Assembly (NCBI RefSeq): GCF_004136315.1
Contig: NZ_CP029562.1
Location: 868,001-932,000 of the forward strand
Source of the DNA: Mesorhizobium sp. Pch-S
Lineage (GTDB): Bacteria; Pseudomonadota; Alphaproteobacteria; Rhizobiales; Rhizobiaceae
DNA: 64,000 nt
Direction of reading: 5' to 3'
Made by a program: the position numbers and the translations under genes. The notes under the pieces are model-generated. The model did no database searches. It had not been told where the DNA came from and worked only from the letters and a program-made list of their open reading frames with translations. This document shows positions 9,089 to 17,942 of this stretch, in pieces (positions within the stretch are counted from its first letter, which is position 1; every line of letters begins with the position of its first letter).

Positions 9089-12000
9089 TCACCATTTCAA
9101 GCCGATCTTTGCGGTTCCAGCGATGTTCTGGACATTTCCGGAGAGTTCGCCCTGGAGGCTGGCCGCGGCGAAGAAGCCGTTGGCGGTGGCGTATTCAATG
9201 CCGGCGTCGAGCAGCGCGCTGTAGCGGTTCGGATTGGCGCCTTCGATGCTGAAGGACGTGCCGGGCAGCGCCTGGAAGCCGGCAACGAAGCCGATGCTGT
9301 CGCCACCATTGATCGCCAGGGCTGCGCGGCCCGACAGCGTGAGTGTCGCATCGTTGTCGAGGCCGATGCCGTGATCGAGCCTGGCGCCGAGTTCGGTGCG
9401 GGTGACGGTGGTGGTGTTGCCCTTGTAGGTCAGCCCGAAATTGCCTGCCCCGGTCTCGCTGTAGCCCGGCATGCGGTAGGCGATCGCCTGGAAAGCGGCA
9501 TAGGGGGTGAGTGTCGCCAGCGCGGTCTCGATGTCGTAGCCGGCCTCGATGCGTCCGGAGAAGGCGTGCGCGTTGAAATCGCCTGACAGCGATTTGCCAA
9601 GCACGGTGCGGCCGGTTTCGACGTCGTAGAAGCTGTAGGCAGCGGCAGCCGCGACATAGGCATTTCCGAACTCCTGCCGGCCGAAGACACCGGCATTGAA
9701 GAAGCGTGCGCTGCCGCTGCCGAGCTTGTCGGCCAGCCGGAAGTCGGACGAGCCGCCGCCGAGCGCGATGCCGATGGTGGCATCGTCCCATTTGCGGGCA
9801 ATGCCGCCTGCCAGTCCAAACGTCTTGAGATCGGTGTCGTGCGAGCCGGCAGCGGCGTCGCCACCGATCTCGGAGGTGCCGCCATAGGCGGCACCCCAGC
9901 TGCGCCAGCGGCTGTCGAAGACTTTTGCGACAGGCCCGGCAAGCCGATCGGATTTGGCGCCGAGCGCTGCGAAAGGCTTGTCGCCATCCGCAACCGGCTT
10001 CTCGTCGGCGAAAGCTGATGCGGTGTCGCCGGAAGCAATACCCTGCCCGCCACGGCCCGCCAGCGCCTCGCCCGACAGCAGGCCGAGGAACTGATCGGTG
10101 CCGTGGATGCCTGAGCTGATGGCGCCGGCCGTCGGCTCGCCGGAGACCAGCGAGAGGCCAGCGCTGTCGAGGGCGCCGAACTCGGCCAGGATACCACCCT
10201 TGGCATCGAAATAGCCGACGATGGCATTGGCCACCGAGCGCTGGTTGCGGTTGAGCGGATCAAAGGCCGGCCTGCCGCCGGGATTGCCCGGTTCACCGGG
10301 GTCTCCAGGCTTGCCCGGTTCGCGTATGTCGAGATCGAGTGCGAGATAGGCGTTGTTGCCGTCATAGGCGAGCTTGTGCTTGAAGCCGGTGGGTGCCGTG
10401 CCGGTCAGGCCGGCGAAGCTGGTGCCACCCAGCCCACCCTGTGCATTGAGCAGGGTGTAGGTCTTCTGGATATAGGTGGCTGCCGCATAGTTGGTGCTGA
10501 CGGTGCCGCCCGACAGATTGGCAGTTCCGCTGACATTGGTGCGGTCGGCGGAAGCCGGATCGAGCTCGACGGCATAGGTCGAGCCGGCGCCCATGACCAG
10601 GTTGCCGGCAATGGTGACGGTGCCGATCGAATTGCCGGGCGCCAGCGTGCCGCCATTGTTGACAGTGACCGAAGCCAGTGTGCCGGTGCCACCGAGCGTG
10701 CCGCCTGTTTCGACGGTGATGCCGGACGAGGAGGCGATCGAGCCGTTGACCGACAGCGTACCCTGCTTGACGAAGGTCTGGCCGGTATAGGTGCTGGTTC
10801 CCGACAGCATCAGCTTGCCGCTGCCTGACTTGGTGAAGGAGCCGCCACCGGAGAGACCACCGGAGAAGGTCGAGTTGCTGGTCTCGTCGACGGTGAGGTT
10901 GCCACTGCCGAGCGCAACCGACCCCGCACCCGACAGCGTGCCGATGATCTGGTCGAGACCGCCGAGGTCGAGACTGGCACCAGCCGCCACCGACACCGCG
11001 CTGCGTGCCGAGAAGGAATGCGCGACACTGGCGCTCAGCGTGCCTTGCGACACCGTGGTGGCGCCGGTGTAGTCGTTCTGCCCCGACAGCGCCAGGGTTC
11101 CCGCCCCTGTCTTGGTCAGGCCGCCGGCACCGGTGACGTCTGAAGCGACGCCTGCCGCAAAGCCATTGCTGTCGAAGCTGCCGCCGCCTGCCTGGAGCGT
11201 GACGGCCCGGGTAGCCCCGACATCGAAGGTGCCATCGTAGCGCAGCGTACCGCCATCGAAGGTCAGCCCGCCGGCGGCATCGCCGAGATTGCCGTCGCTG
11301 GCGACGGCGATGGTGCCCTTGTTGAAGACGGTGCCGCCCGAATAGCTGTTGGCGCCCGCAAGCACCACCACGCCGGTGCCGTTCTGCACGACCTGGCCAT
11401 GGCTGCCGCTCCGGTCTGAAACGACACCGGAGAAGGTGTAGGTGTCGGAGCGGTTGAAGGCGAGCGTGCCACCGAGCTGCACATCGCCGAGGATCGAGCC
11501 AGTGGTCCCGCCATTGCCGAGCTGCAAGGTGCCGGCCTCGACCACCGTTCCATCGCCATAGGTGTTGTCATTGGTCAGGATCAGTGTGCCTGCACCTGTC
11601 TTGTGCAGCGTGCCGGGATCGGTGGCATCGGCGATCACGCCGGCAATGGTCATGGTATGGCCGTTGGTGTCGATCGTGCCATAGCTCGGGCTGACCTCGA
11701 AACGGTTGGCAAAGGTCAGGCCATCCGCTCCAGCCTGGAACAGGCCGGCATCGTTCAGCAACACCCGGCCACTGCCGACAGAACTGTTGTTCGTCACGAT
11801 GAGTTTGCTGCTGCCGGGGGCTCCGAAATACCCCACGGTGGTACCGCCGGTGTAGGTGTTGATGCCGGTCAGGGTCAGCGTGCCGCCGCTCAGCGTCAGC
11901 GAACCGCCAGTCGAAGTGTTGAAGCAGTCGGTGCCTGTCGTCCCGCAATCGCTGATGACGCCGGAGAAGGTGCCGTTCGCATTGCCGATGCCGAGGTTCC

Positions 12001-15000
12001 TGCCCCCGAGATAGACCTGGCCATTGCCGGTCAGCGATTTGATGCCCGGGCCGGCGCCCGTGCTCTGGTCGGAAATGTCGAAGACGCCGTTGGCGACGAC
12101 ACCGGAGGAGGCAAACAGGCTGCCGTCGCCGGAGAGCTGCAAGGTGCCGCCCTGCTCGATCGTCGTCGAGCCGGTGAACATGTTGACGCCGGAGAACATC
12201 TGCTCCGCGCCATCCGCGATCACGACGTTGCCGCCGGTGCCGCCACCGATGCCGCCATCGCGGATCGAACCGCCGAACAGAGAGCCTTTGGTTATGGTGA
12301 GCGTCTTCGAACCGAGAGCCACGATGCCATTGCCTGTCGCACTGAACAGGCCGGCAACGCGCGCGCCCGCCGTCGTCTGCGAGATATCGAGCGTGCCATT
12401 CGACATGAAGCCTACATAGGCGGAGCTTGCGATGGATCCGCTGCCCTTCAGCGCCAGCGTGGCACCGCCATAGATCTCGGTAGCGTTGGTATAGGTGTTG
12501 ACGCCGGACAAGGTCTGCGTGCCGCCCTCGATCGACAACCCACCGGTACCCTTGATCGTACCGGCGAAATCGGTCGAACCATTGGTGATCACCAATCCTT
12601 TGCTGCCCAACTCGACCGTTCCGGAAGACGTCCCGGCAAGACTGGTGATCGCCGCGATTGGCATCGACCGTCCTGAAATGTCGAGTATGCCGTTTTCAAT
12701 GTTCACGACGCTCGACATACCGATGTTGCCGAGGCCCTTCAGTGCCAGCGTGCCGCCCTTGATCGTGGTGGCGCCGGTATAGCCGTTGACGTTCGACAGG
12801 ATAAGCGTGCCGCTGCCGAACTTGTCCAGCCCGATGCCGGCGGCACCGGTGAGTACCGAGGCGATCTCGGCCGTGGCCCCGGCGTTGACGTTGACGAAGC
12901 TCGCCGCGCTGTTGTTGGCGCTGTCGCCGGTGAGCGTCAGGTCGTCGCCTTCGAGCTTGTAGCCGTCGCTGGCGAACTGGATGCCTTCGAAGCCGACAGG
13001 GCCATTGACCTTCACCAGCCCGCCGGTGCCGGTGAACACAGCCACCGAACCACGCCACTGATCGTTGAAATCGGCAGCGCCGGGAGCCCCGGTCCAGTTG
13101 GTTCCGCCGGCACTCCAGATGCCGGCGCCGCCATCGACGGTGCCGTTGCCGATGCTGTCGGCGCCATCCCAGAACTGCACGATCTGGTCGCCGTTCTGGA
13201 TGAACAGGTTGACCTGATGCGGGATCGCGGTCTGGATGGTGGCGCTGGCCGGCAGGCTCGAATAGCTGCCGGAGACGGAGCCGTCGACGTTGAACAGCCG
13301 GTAGTAGCCGGAGACCGCGCCCGGCGTCAGCAGGGTGCCGCCAAGCGTCAGATTGCCGGTGACGTAGACGAGGTCATTCAGCGGGCCGCCGACGGTGCCC
13401 GGCGCGCCGAGTTCGAACAGGCTGGTCGAGCCTGCCCCGAGGGTGAGATCACCGGCGACGGTCAGCTTGCCCGGGCTGCTGCCGGCCGACAGCGTGCCGT
13501 TGACGATGGTGCTGCCGAGCGTGCCATTGCCGCCGATCGTGGCGCCAGCATCGACGGTAGTGCCCGATGACGAAGCGATCGAGCCGTTCACCAGCAGCTT
13601 GCCGCCGCTCACCGTCGTTGCGCCGGTGTAGGTGCTGGTGCCGGTGAGTGTCAGCGATCCCGCACCGATCTTGGTCAGGCCACCGCCGCCGGTGATGCCT
13701 TGCGAAATGGTGGTGTCGAAGGTGTCGGTATCGATGGTCCCGCCTCCGCCATTGAGAGCGATCTGGCGCGTGGCAGCGAGATTGAACGACGCTCCCAGCT
13801 TCAGCGCACCGCCATCGAAGGCCAGAGCACCAGAGGCATCGCCGAGATTGGCATCCCTCGAAGCCTGCACGACGCCTCCGCCAAACGAGGTGCCGCCGCT
13901 ATAGGTGTTGTCGCCGGAAAGGGTCAGCACGCCTGTGCCGATCTTGGCCAGAGAACCACCAGCGCCTGTGGGGCCGTCGACGATCGTCCCGCTGACCTCG
14001 GTCGACAGATCGTTGGAGCCGACCGTCAGTTTCTTGGAGCCTAGATAATAGGTGCCTGCACCTTCGATTGAGCCGACGGTCGTCCCCGCCGAGGTCAGAT
14101 CTCCAATATGGAAACTGCCGCCATCCTCGATGGCAAAACGCCCGCCGCCACCGCTGCTGGTGTCACGGAATTTGACAGAGCCGCCGGAGTTGACCGTGAT
14201 GGTCGCGTTTTCCGCCGTGCTGCTGCCTTTGAATTCCACCGTTCCCCGGGCCGTGATGACAGCCGTGCCCGCGGTGCTGGTGTCTGAAAAAGTCGTGATG
14301 CCGTCGCTCTCGATCCGCGCCCCGTCGGCCGTGCTGCGGTCCTTGAAATTCATGGCCGACATGTTGCGGATATGCGCCTGGTCCGCCGAGCTGTCGCCGG
14401 TGAAATTGACCATCTGCAGATTGAAGATCTCGGCGTTTCCGGCCTTGCTGCTGTCGTTGAAGTTGAGGACGCCGCTGCTGTTGTTGATCTCGGCGGAGCC
14501 GCCCGTGGTGTTGTCGTAGAAATTCAGCGTGCCGGCGTTGATCCTGATGCTGTTGCTGCTGCCACCGGCGCTGGTGGCATTGCGGAAATTCGTGGTGCCG
14601 CTGCTGGTTATGGACAGGGCGCTGCTCGGATCTACATTGACGATGTCGAAGGTGCCGCTCGCGGCGACGTCGACGGACCCGGTGATCTTGCCTGCAATGC
14701 CGCCGGCACCAATCGTGCCCAGCTGCAGCGTGCCGGCGTTGATTGTCGTGCCCCCGCGATGGCTTCCGGTACCGGTCAGCGTCAGCGTGCCGGTGCCGAC
14801 CTTGCTAAGTGCCAAGGTCGGAGAGCCAGCAACGCCATCCTGGATCGTGCCGTTGAATACGGTCGAGCTGCCATCGCTGCCGACAGATAATGTCGCGTCG
14901 GAAATGCCAGTGTTGGTGACGACCCCGTCACCGGTCAGGGAACTGATCTCCTGATTGAACCCGCCGAGATCGATGGTCGCGCCGCCTGCGACGCTGAACG

Positions 15001-16471
15001 CCCCAATGGATGAGAACGCGTTGGAGGCGCCGCCGCGCAGCGTACCGCCGGAGACCTTGGTCGGCCCGGTATAGGTGCTTGCGCCCGAGAGCTTCAACGT
15101 GCCATTGCCGGTCTTGACCAGCGAACCGCCGGTACCGCTGATCGTCCCGCTGACCTCGGTCGAGAGGCCGTTCGAACCGACGGTCAACTCGTTGTCGCCA
15201 AGCAGATAGGAACCACCGCCGGCGATCGAGCCTGCGCTGAGTTTCTTGTCGCCGTTGGAGCCGGTCGAGCCGGAGAAATCGACGCTGCCGCCGCCATTGC
15301 TGATCTCGGCATTGGCGGCATTGCTGTTGTGGAGGAACACGACGCTGGAATTGTTGATGATCTTGGCGCTGGCGGCCGTGGTGGTGGAGCGGAATGTCAG
15401 GTTGCCGTTGTTCGTGATCTGAGCCGCACCGCCTCGACTCGCATCGTAGAAGGTGAGTTCATTGTTGTTGGTTATGACTGCAGAGCCGGCGTTGCTGCTG
15501 TCATAAAAAGACAGCGTACCATCATTGGTGATGCCGGCGAGCTCGGCGGTACTGGTGTTGTTGAAATTCAGCAGAGCACCATTGTTGTTGTTGATTGTGG
15601 CAGCGCCACCCTTGCTGTTGTCGAAGAACTGCAGGGTGCTTTTGTTGGTAATCGCGCGACTGCCGGCGGTGCTTGTGCCGTGGAACTCCAGCGAATCGTT
15701 GTTGGTCGCGGTCCCGGCGCCGGCTGTGCTGCTGTCGTAGAACTGCATCTCTCCGTTGTTGACGAGCGTGGCGCTGCCGGCACTGCTTCCGTTCAGGAAT
15801 TTCGTTGTGCCCGCATTCGTGATGCCGCTCATGCCCGAAATGGAATTGGCCACTGTGAACGTGCCGGCGCCCATCACATTGACCTGGCCCTGGATCGTGC
15901 CTGCGGTGCTCGTGGTGCCGAGTTGCAATTCGCCGGCATTGACCCTGGTGCCGCCGGTATAGGTGTGGCTGCCGGTAAGGATCGTTGTCCCGGGACCGCC
16001 TCTGCTCAGATACGCTGCACCGGAAAGCGTCGTGCCGACCGTGCCGCCGCCCCACAAATTGAATGATGTCGCAGCTTCGATCGTGCCGGCGCCCGAGACG
16101 GTGCCGCCATTGAAGGCCAGGGTTTGCAGGCTGAGCTTGCGGCCGGCAGCAACGTTCAAGGTCGCAGTGTCGGCGTTTGTGAACGTCAACACGTTCACCA
16201 TGTTGCCACCGGTGAGCGACACCTGGCCATTGCCCTGGTTGTTGATGTTGCTGACCTGCACGTCGACGTCACCGCCCAGAACCTTGATCTGGCCACTGTT
16301 GTTGACGCTGAATCCAATGCCTGGGGAAAGTTTCGCGACGCCGCCAGGGCCGTTGAAGTTGATAACGCCAAGGGCATTGTTGTTGATGTCGCCATCGTCC
16401 ATCACGACGCCGTCAGTACCGACATTGATGGTGCTGTCATTGTTCAGGGTATTGCCTGTGCCCCAGAGCAC
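9089..16471 (-). CDS. Autotransporter adhesin, C-terminal fragment: beta-solenoid passenger and outer-membrane barrel (frameshifted gene)
   Basis: An open frame of 2460 residues without a signal peptide. It carries dozens of passenger-associated strand repeats of the form GTLTLTG-STYTG-TTVSGGTL, two arrays of a roughly 20-residue unit (about residues 220-400 and 620-780), a collagen-like linker (KPGDPGEPGNPGG), and a final roughly 280-residue autotransporter barrel ending in Trp (KIGLKW). Type Va autotransporters insert the barrel in the outer membrane and display the passenger. The missing N-terminus is the adjacent fragment in another frame: the bases before this frame read SINLAARAVLW, continuing the upstream fragment if one base is restored near 16495-16500. 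The formal GTG start at 16471 is in mid-passenger and unlikely to be used. Confidence 0.85.
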   Translation of the reverse strand: MLWGTGNTLNNDSTINVGTDGVVMDDGDINNNALGVINFNGPGGVAKLSPGIGFSVNNSGQIKVLGGDVDVQVSNINNQGNGQVSLTGGNMVNVLTFTNADTATLNVAAGRKLSLQTLAFNGGTVSGAGTIEAATSFNLWGGGTVGTTLSGAAYLSRGGPGTTILTGSHTYTGGTRVNAGELQLGTTSTAGTIQGQVNVMGAGTFTVANSISGMSGITNAGTTKFLNGSSAGSATLVNNGEMQFYDSSTAGAGTATNNDSLEFHGTSTAGSRAITNKSTLQFFDNSKGGAATINNNNGALLNFNNTSTAELAGITNDGTLSFYDSSNAGSAVITNNNELTFYDASRGGAAQITNNGNLTFRSTTTAASAKIINNSSVVFLHNSNAANAEISNGGGSVDFSGSTGSNGDKKLSAGSIAGGGSYLLGDNELTVGSNGLSTEVSGTISGTGGSLVKTGNGTLKLSGASTYTGPTKVSGGTLRGGASNAFSSIGAFSVAGGATIDLGGFNQEISSLTGDGVVTNTGISDATLSVGSDGSSTVFNGTIQDGVAGSPTLALSKVGTGTLTLTGTGSHRGGTTINAGTLQLGTIGAGGIAGKITGSVDVAASGTFDIVNVDPSSALSITSSGTTNFRNATSAGGSSNSIRINAGTLNFYDNTTGGSAEINNSSGVLNFNDSSKAGNAEIFNLQMVNFTGDSSADQAHIRNMSAMNFKDRSTADGARIESDGITTFSDTSTAGTAVITARGTVEFKGSSTAENATITVNSGGSVKFRDTSSGGGGRFAIEDGGSFHIGDLTSAGTTVGSIEGAGTYYLGSKKLTVGSNDLSTEVSGTIVDGPTGAGGSLAKIGTGVLTLSGDNTYSGGTSFGGGVVQASRDANLGDASGALAFDGGALKLGASFNLAATRQIALNGGGGTIDTDTFDTTISQGITGGGGLTKIGAGSLTLTGTSTYTGATTVSGGKLLVNGSIASSSGTTVDAGATIGGNGTLGSTIVNGTLSAGSSPGKLTVAGDLTLGAGSTSLFELGAPGTVGGPLNDLVYVTGNLTLGGTLLTPGAVSGYYRLFNVDGSVSGSYSSLPASATIQTAIPHQVNLFIQNGDQIVQFWDGADSIGNGTVDGGAGIWSAGGTNWTGAPGAADFNDQWRGSVAVFTGTGGLVKVNGPVGFEGIQFASDGYKLEGDDLTLTGDSANNSAASFVNVNAGATAEIASVLTGAAGIGLDKFGSGTLILSNVNGYTGATTIKGGTLALKGLGNIGMSSVVNIENGILDISGRSMPIAAITSLAGTSSGTVELGSKGLVITNGSTDFAGTIKGTGGLSIEGGTQTLSGVNTYTNATEIYGGATLALKGSGSIASSAYVGFMSNGTLDISQTTAGARVAGLFSATGNGIVALGSKTLTITKGSLFGGSIRDGGIGGGTGGNVVIADGAEQMFSGVNMFTGSTTIEQGGTLQLSGDGSLFASSGVVANGVFDISDQSTGAGPGIKSLTGNGQVYLGGRNLGIGNANGTFSGVISDCGTTGTDCFNTSTGGSLTLSGGTLTLTGINTYTGGTTVGYFGAPGSSKLIVTNNSSVGSGRVLLNDAGLFQAGADGLTFANRFEVSPSYGTIDTNGHTMTIAGVIADATDPGTLHKTGAGTLILTNDNTYGDGTVVEAGTLQLGNGGTTGSILGDVQLGGTLAFNRSDTYTFSGVVSDRSGSHGQVVQNGTGVVVLAGANSYSGGTVFNKGTIAVASDGNLGDAAGGLTFDGGTLRYDGTFDVGATRAVTLQAGGGSFDSNGFAAGVASDVTGAGGLTKTGAGTLALSGQNDYTGATTVSQGTLSASVAHSFSARSAVSVAAGASLDLGGLDQIIGTLSGAGSVALGSGNLTVDETSNSTFSGGLSGGGSFTKSGSGKLMLSGTSTYTGQTFVKQGTLSVNGSIASSSGITVETGGTLGGTGTLASVTVNNGGTLAPGNSIGTVTIAGNLVMGAGSTYAVELDPASADRTNVSGTANLSGGTVSTNYAAATYIQKTYTLLNAQGGLGGTSFAGLTGTAPTGFKHKLAYDGNNAYLALDLDIREPGKPGDPGEPGNPGGRPAFDPLNRNQRSVANAIVGYFDAKGGILAEFGALDSAGLSLVSGEPTAGAISSGIHGTDQFLGLLSGEALAGRGGQGIASGDTASAFADEKPVADGDKPFAALGAKSDRLAGPVAKVFDSRWRSWGAAYGGTSEIGGDAAAGSHDTDLKTFGLAGGIARKWDDATIGIALGGGSSDFRLADKLGSGSARFFNAGVFGRQEFGNAYVAAAAAYSFYDVETGRTVLGKSLSGDFNAHAFSGRIEAGYDIETALATLTPYAAFQAIAYRMPGYSETGAGNFGLTYKGNTTTVTRTELGARLDHGIGLDNDATLTLSGRAALAINGGDSIGFVAGFQALPGTSFSIEGANPNRYSALLDAGIEYATANGFFAAASLQGELSGNVQNIAGTAKIGLKW
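14130..14610 (-). repeat. Second array of 20-residue passenger repeats
   Basis: Same unit type as the array near 15.5 kb (for example TFSDTSTAGTAVITARG and EFKGSSTAENATITVNSG), about seven to eight units. The two arrays are separated by strand repeats of the GTLTLTG type, suggesting an internal duplication of a larger block. Confidence 0.55.
15270..15815 (-). repeat. Array of about nine 20-residue passenger repeats
   Basis: In-gene tandem array with unit pattern L-x-F-x-D-x-S-x-A-G-x-A-x-I-x-N-N-x-G (for example QFYDSSTAGAGTATNNDS and SFYDSSNAGSAVITNNNE). The period fits one coil of a beta-solenoid. A similar array lies near 14130-14610. The units differ at DNA level, so the array looks old rather than recently expanded. 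Confidence 0.65.
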
Positions 16472-17646
16472 CGCGCGGGCAGCCAGGTTGATCGACCACC
16501 GGCGCTGTTAAAGATCGTGCCGGCAGACAGCATGTTCTCTTCGCCGACATTGATTGTGCCACCGGCATTGTTGAAGCTCGTGAAGCCGGTCGCCGAATCC
16601 GCACCCAGGCTGAGCGTCGCGCCGCCATTGATCTTGAGAACATTGCTGTAGGTACCGGACAGCGTCGTAGTGCCGCCGGCCAGTTCTATCGTGCCGACGA
16701 TCAAGCCTTCATTGTGGATGCTGTTGGTGCCGCCGGTGAGATAAATTGCCTGACGCCGGGAATTGTTGCCGGCATTCATGCCCCCCGATATCGTGCCACT
16801 GGCGTTGTTCGTGATGTCGAGGTTCGAGCCGGCGATGCCGAAACCGCCTTGCCCCTCGGCGCCCCTGACGCTGGGGTCGGACATAACGAATTTACCACCC
16901 AGAGCGCCTTTTCCGCCCTGGATGGTGCCGTCGTTGACGATCGAGGTTTTGATCGCACCGGCCGCTGTAACGCCGTTGCCACCTGAACCGCCGGCGCCAT
17001 TGTCCGTCGCGTTGACGCCGTAACTCCACGATGTGTTCGCGGCGCCTCCTTGGCCACCGTTTCCGCCGTTGACCGTAACGCCACTGCCTATTGTCACGGC
17101 CAGGTCGGCAGCCGCGCCTGTGACGAAGATGCCGCTGCCGCCGCCGCCGCCGCCGCCGCCGCGGCCGACCCGATAGCCGCCCTGGGTTTCGCCCCAACCC
17201 GCGCCACCCGCGCCACCGGCACCACCCTGAAGATTGGAAAGGACTGAGATGCTCGTGCTGACGGCCGTCCCGGCGCCGCCGGCACCGCCGCCGCCGCCGC
17301 CCGCACCGAGGATGTAGCCCCCGCCGCCACCACCACCGGAATCCGATGCGCCTCCAAAACCACCGGGTACAGCGTTGCTCGTGTCGCCATTGGTGCCCTG
17401 GACACCGGTAGCGACACCGTTTCCTGAGAGACCGGCGTTCCCGCCTGTTCCGGGTGTGTTGTAGTTCGGAGCGTTCGTGCCGGCAGAACCGTTTACTCCG
17501 TCCGCCAGCACTCCCGTGGCCGCAACAATTGCCAGCGGCGCTACCGAGGCAGCCAGCAATGCCAGGCGCATGACAGCCGACCGCAGCGCAAGCCGGTTGG
17601 TTTGCGCCAGATTGTTCTTCCCAGAAATCACGAAAATGCTCCGCAT
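16444..17646 (-). CDS. Autotransporter adhesin, N-terminal fragment with signal peptide (frameshifted gene)
   Basis: About 400 residues. It starts MRSIFVISGKNNLAQTNR, followed by a hydrophobic segment (MRLALLAASVAPLAIVAATG), an extended signal peptide of the kind used by large autotransporters. A Gly-rich region with poly-Gly tracts follows, then strand repeats. At about 16495 the frame slips: the last residues (GRSTWLPARCSGAQAIP) are out of character and end at 16444, while the passenger continues in the next frame. An in-frame ATG at 17682 is an alternative start. Restoring one base would give a single protein of about 2850 residues. This may be a pseudogene, a phase-variable state or an assembly error. 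Confidence 0.75.
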   Translation of the reverse strand: MRSIFVISGKNNLAQTNRLALRSAVMRLALLAASVAPLAIVAATGVLADGVNGSAGTNAPNYNTPGTGGNAGLSGNGVATGVQGTNGDTSNAVPGGFGGASDSGGGGGGGYILGAGGGGGGAGGAGTAVSTSISVLSNLQGGAGGAGGAGWGETQGGYRVGRGGGGGGGGSGIFVTGAAADLAVTIGSGVTVNGGNGGQGGAANTSWSYGVNATDNGAGGSGGNGVTAAGAIKTSIVNDGTIQGGKGALGGKFVMSDPSVRGAEGQGGFGIAGSNLDITNNASGTISGGMNAGNNSRRQAIYLTGGTNSIHNEGLIVGTIELAGGTTTLSGTYSNVLKINGGATLSLGADSATGFTSFNNAGGTINVGEENMLSAGTIFNSAGGRSTWLPARCSGAQAIP

Positions 17647-17893
17647 GCTTTGGCGGTGGAACTGGAGAGGTGCGACCGACACGTCAGGCGCCGTGGATGC
17701 ACCCGAAAAAAGTCGAGGGAAGGAAGCGCGTTGTCTTCATCCGGAAGGTGAGCAAACCGCCACTCCGGTCGGGAGAGATCGCTCTCGACATCCTTGATTT
17801 CAAAGTAACTTCCCCGCACAACAAGCCCTGCCCTGAAACGGCATCCCGAGCCTTCATCTCATTGAAGGGGCGGATAGGTCCTGAAGCGGCGCC

Positions 17894-17915
17894 GAAGACT
17901 TTCTGAAGATTTTCT
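17894..17915. promoter_or_regulatory. Tandem 11-bp direct repeat, candidate operator of the winged-helix regulator
   Basis: Two adjacent 11-bp units, GAAGACTTTCT and GAAGATTTTCT, match at 10 of 11 positions in the divergent region 17647-17942. Direct repeats with an 11-bp period are how PhoB/OmpR-type winged helices bind DNA, and such a protein is encoded 28 bases downstream. The region also has a small inverted repeat, CCTTCA-N6-TGAAGG at 17851-17868. The binding role is inference. Confidence 0.45.
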
Positions 17916-17942
17916 GATATTTGAACGATACGCGGCGCAGCC

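Noticed and set aside
17120..17340. GCC/GCG-rich tracts as a possible simple repeat or CRISPR-like locus
   Set aside because: They encode poly-Gly stretches of the adhesin N-terminus; no spacer structure.
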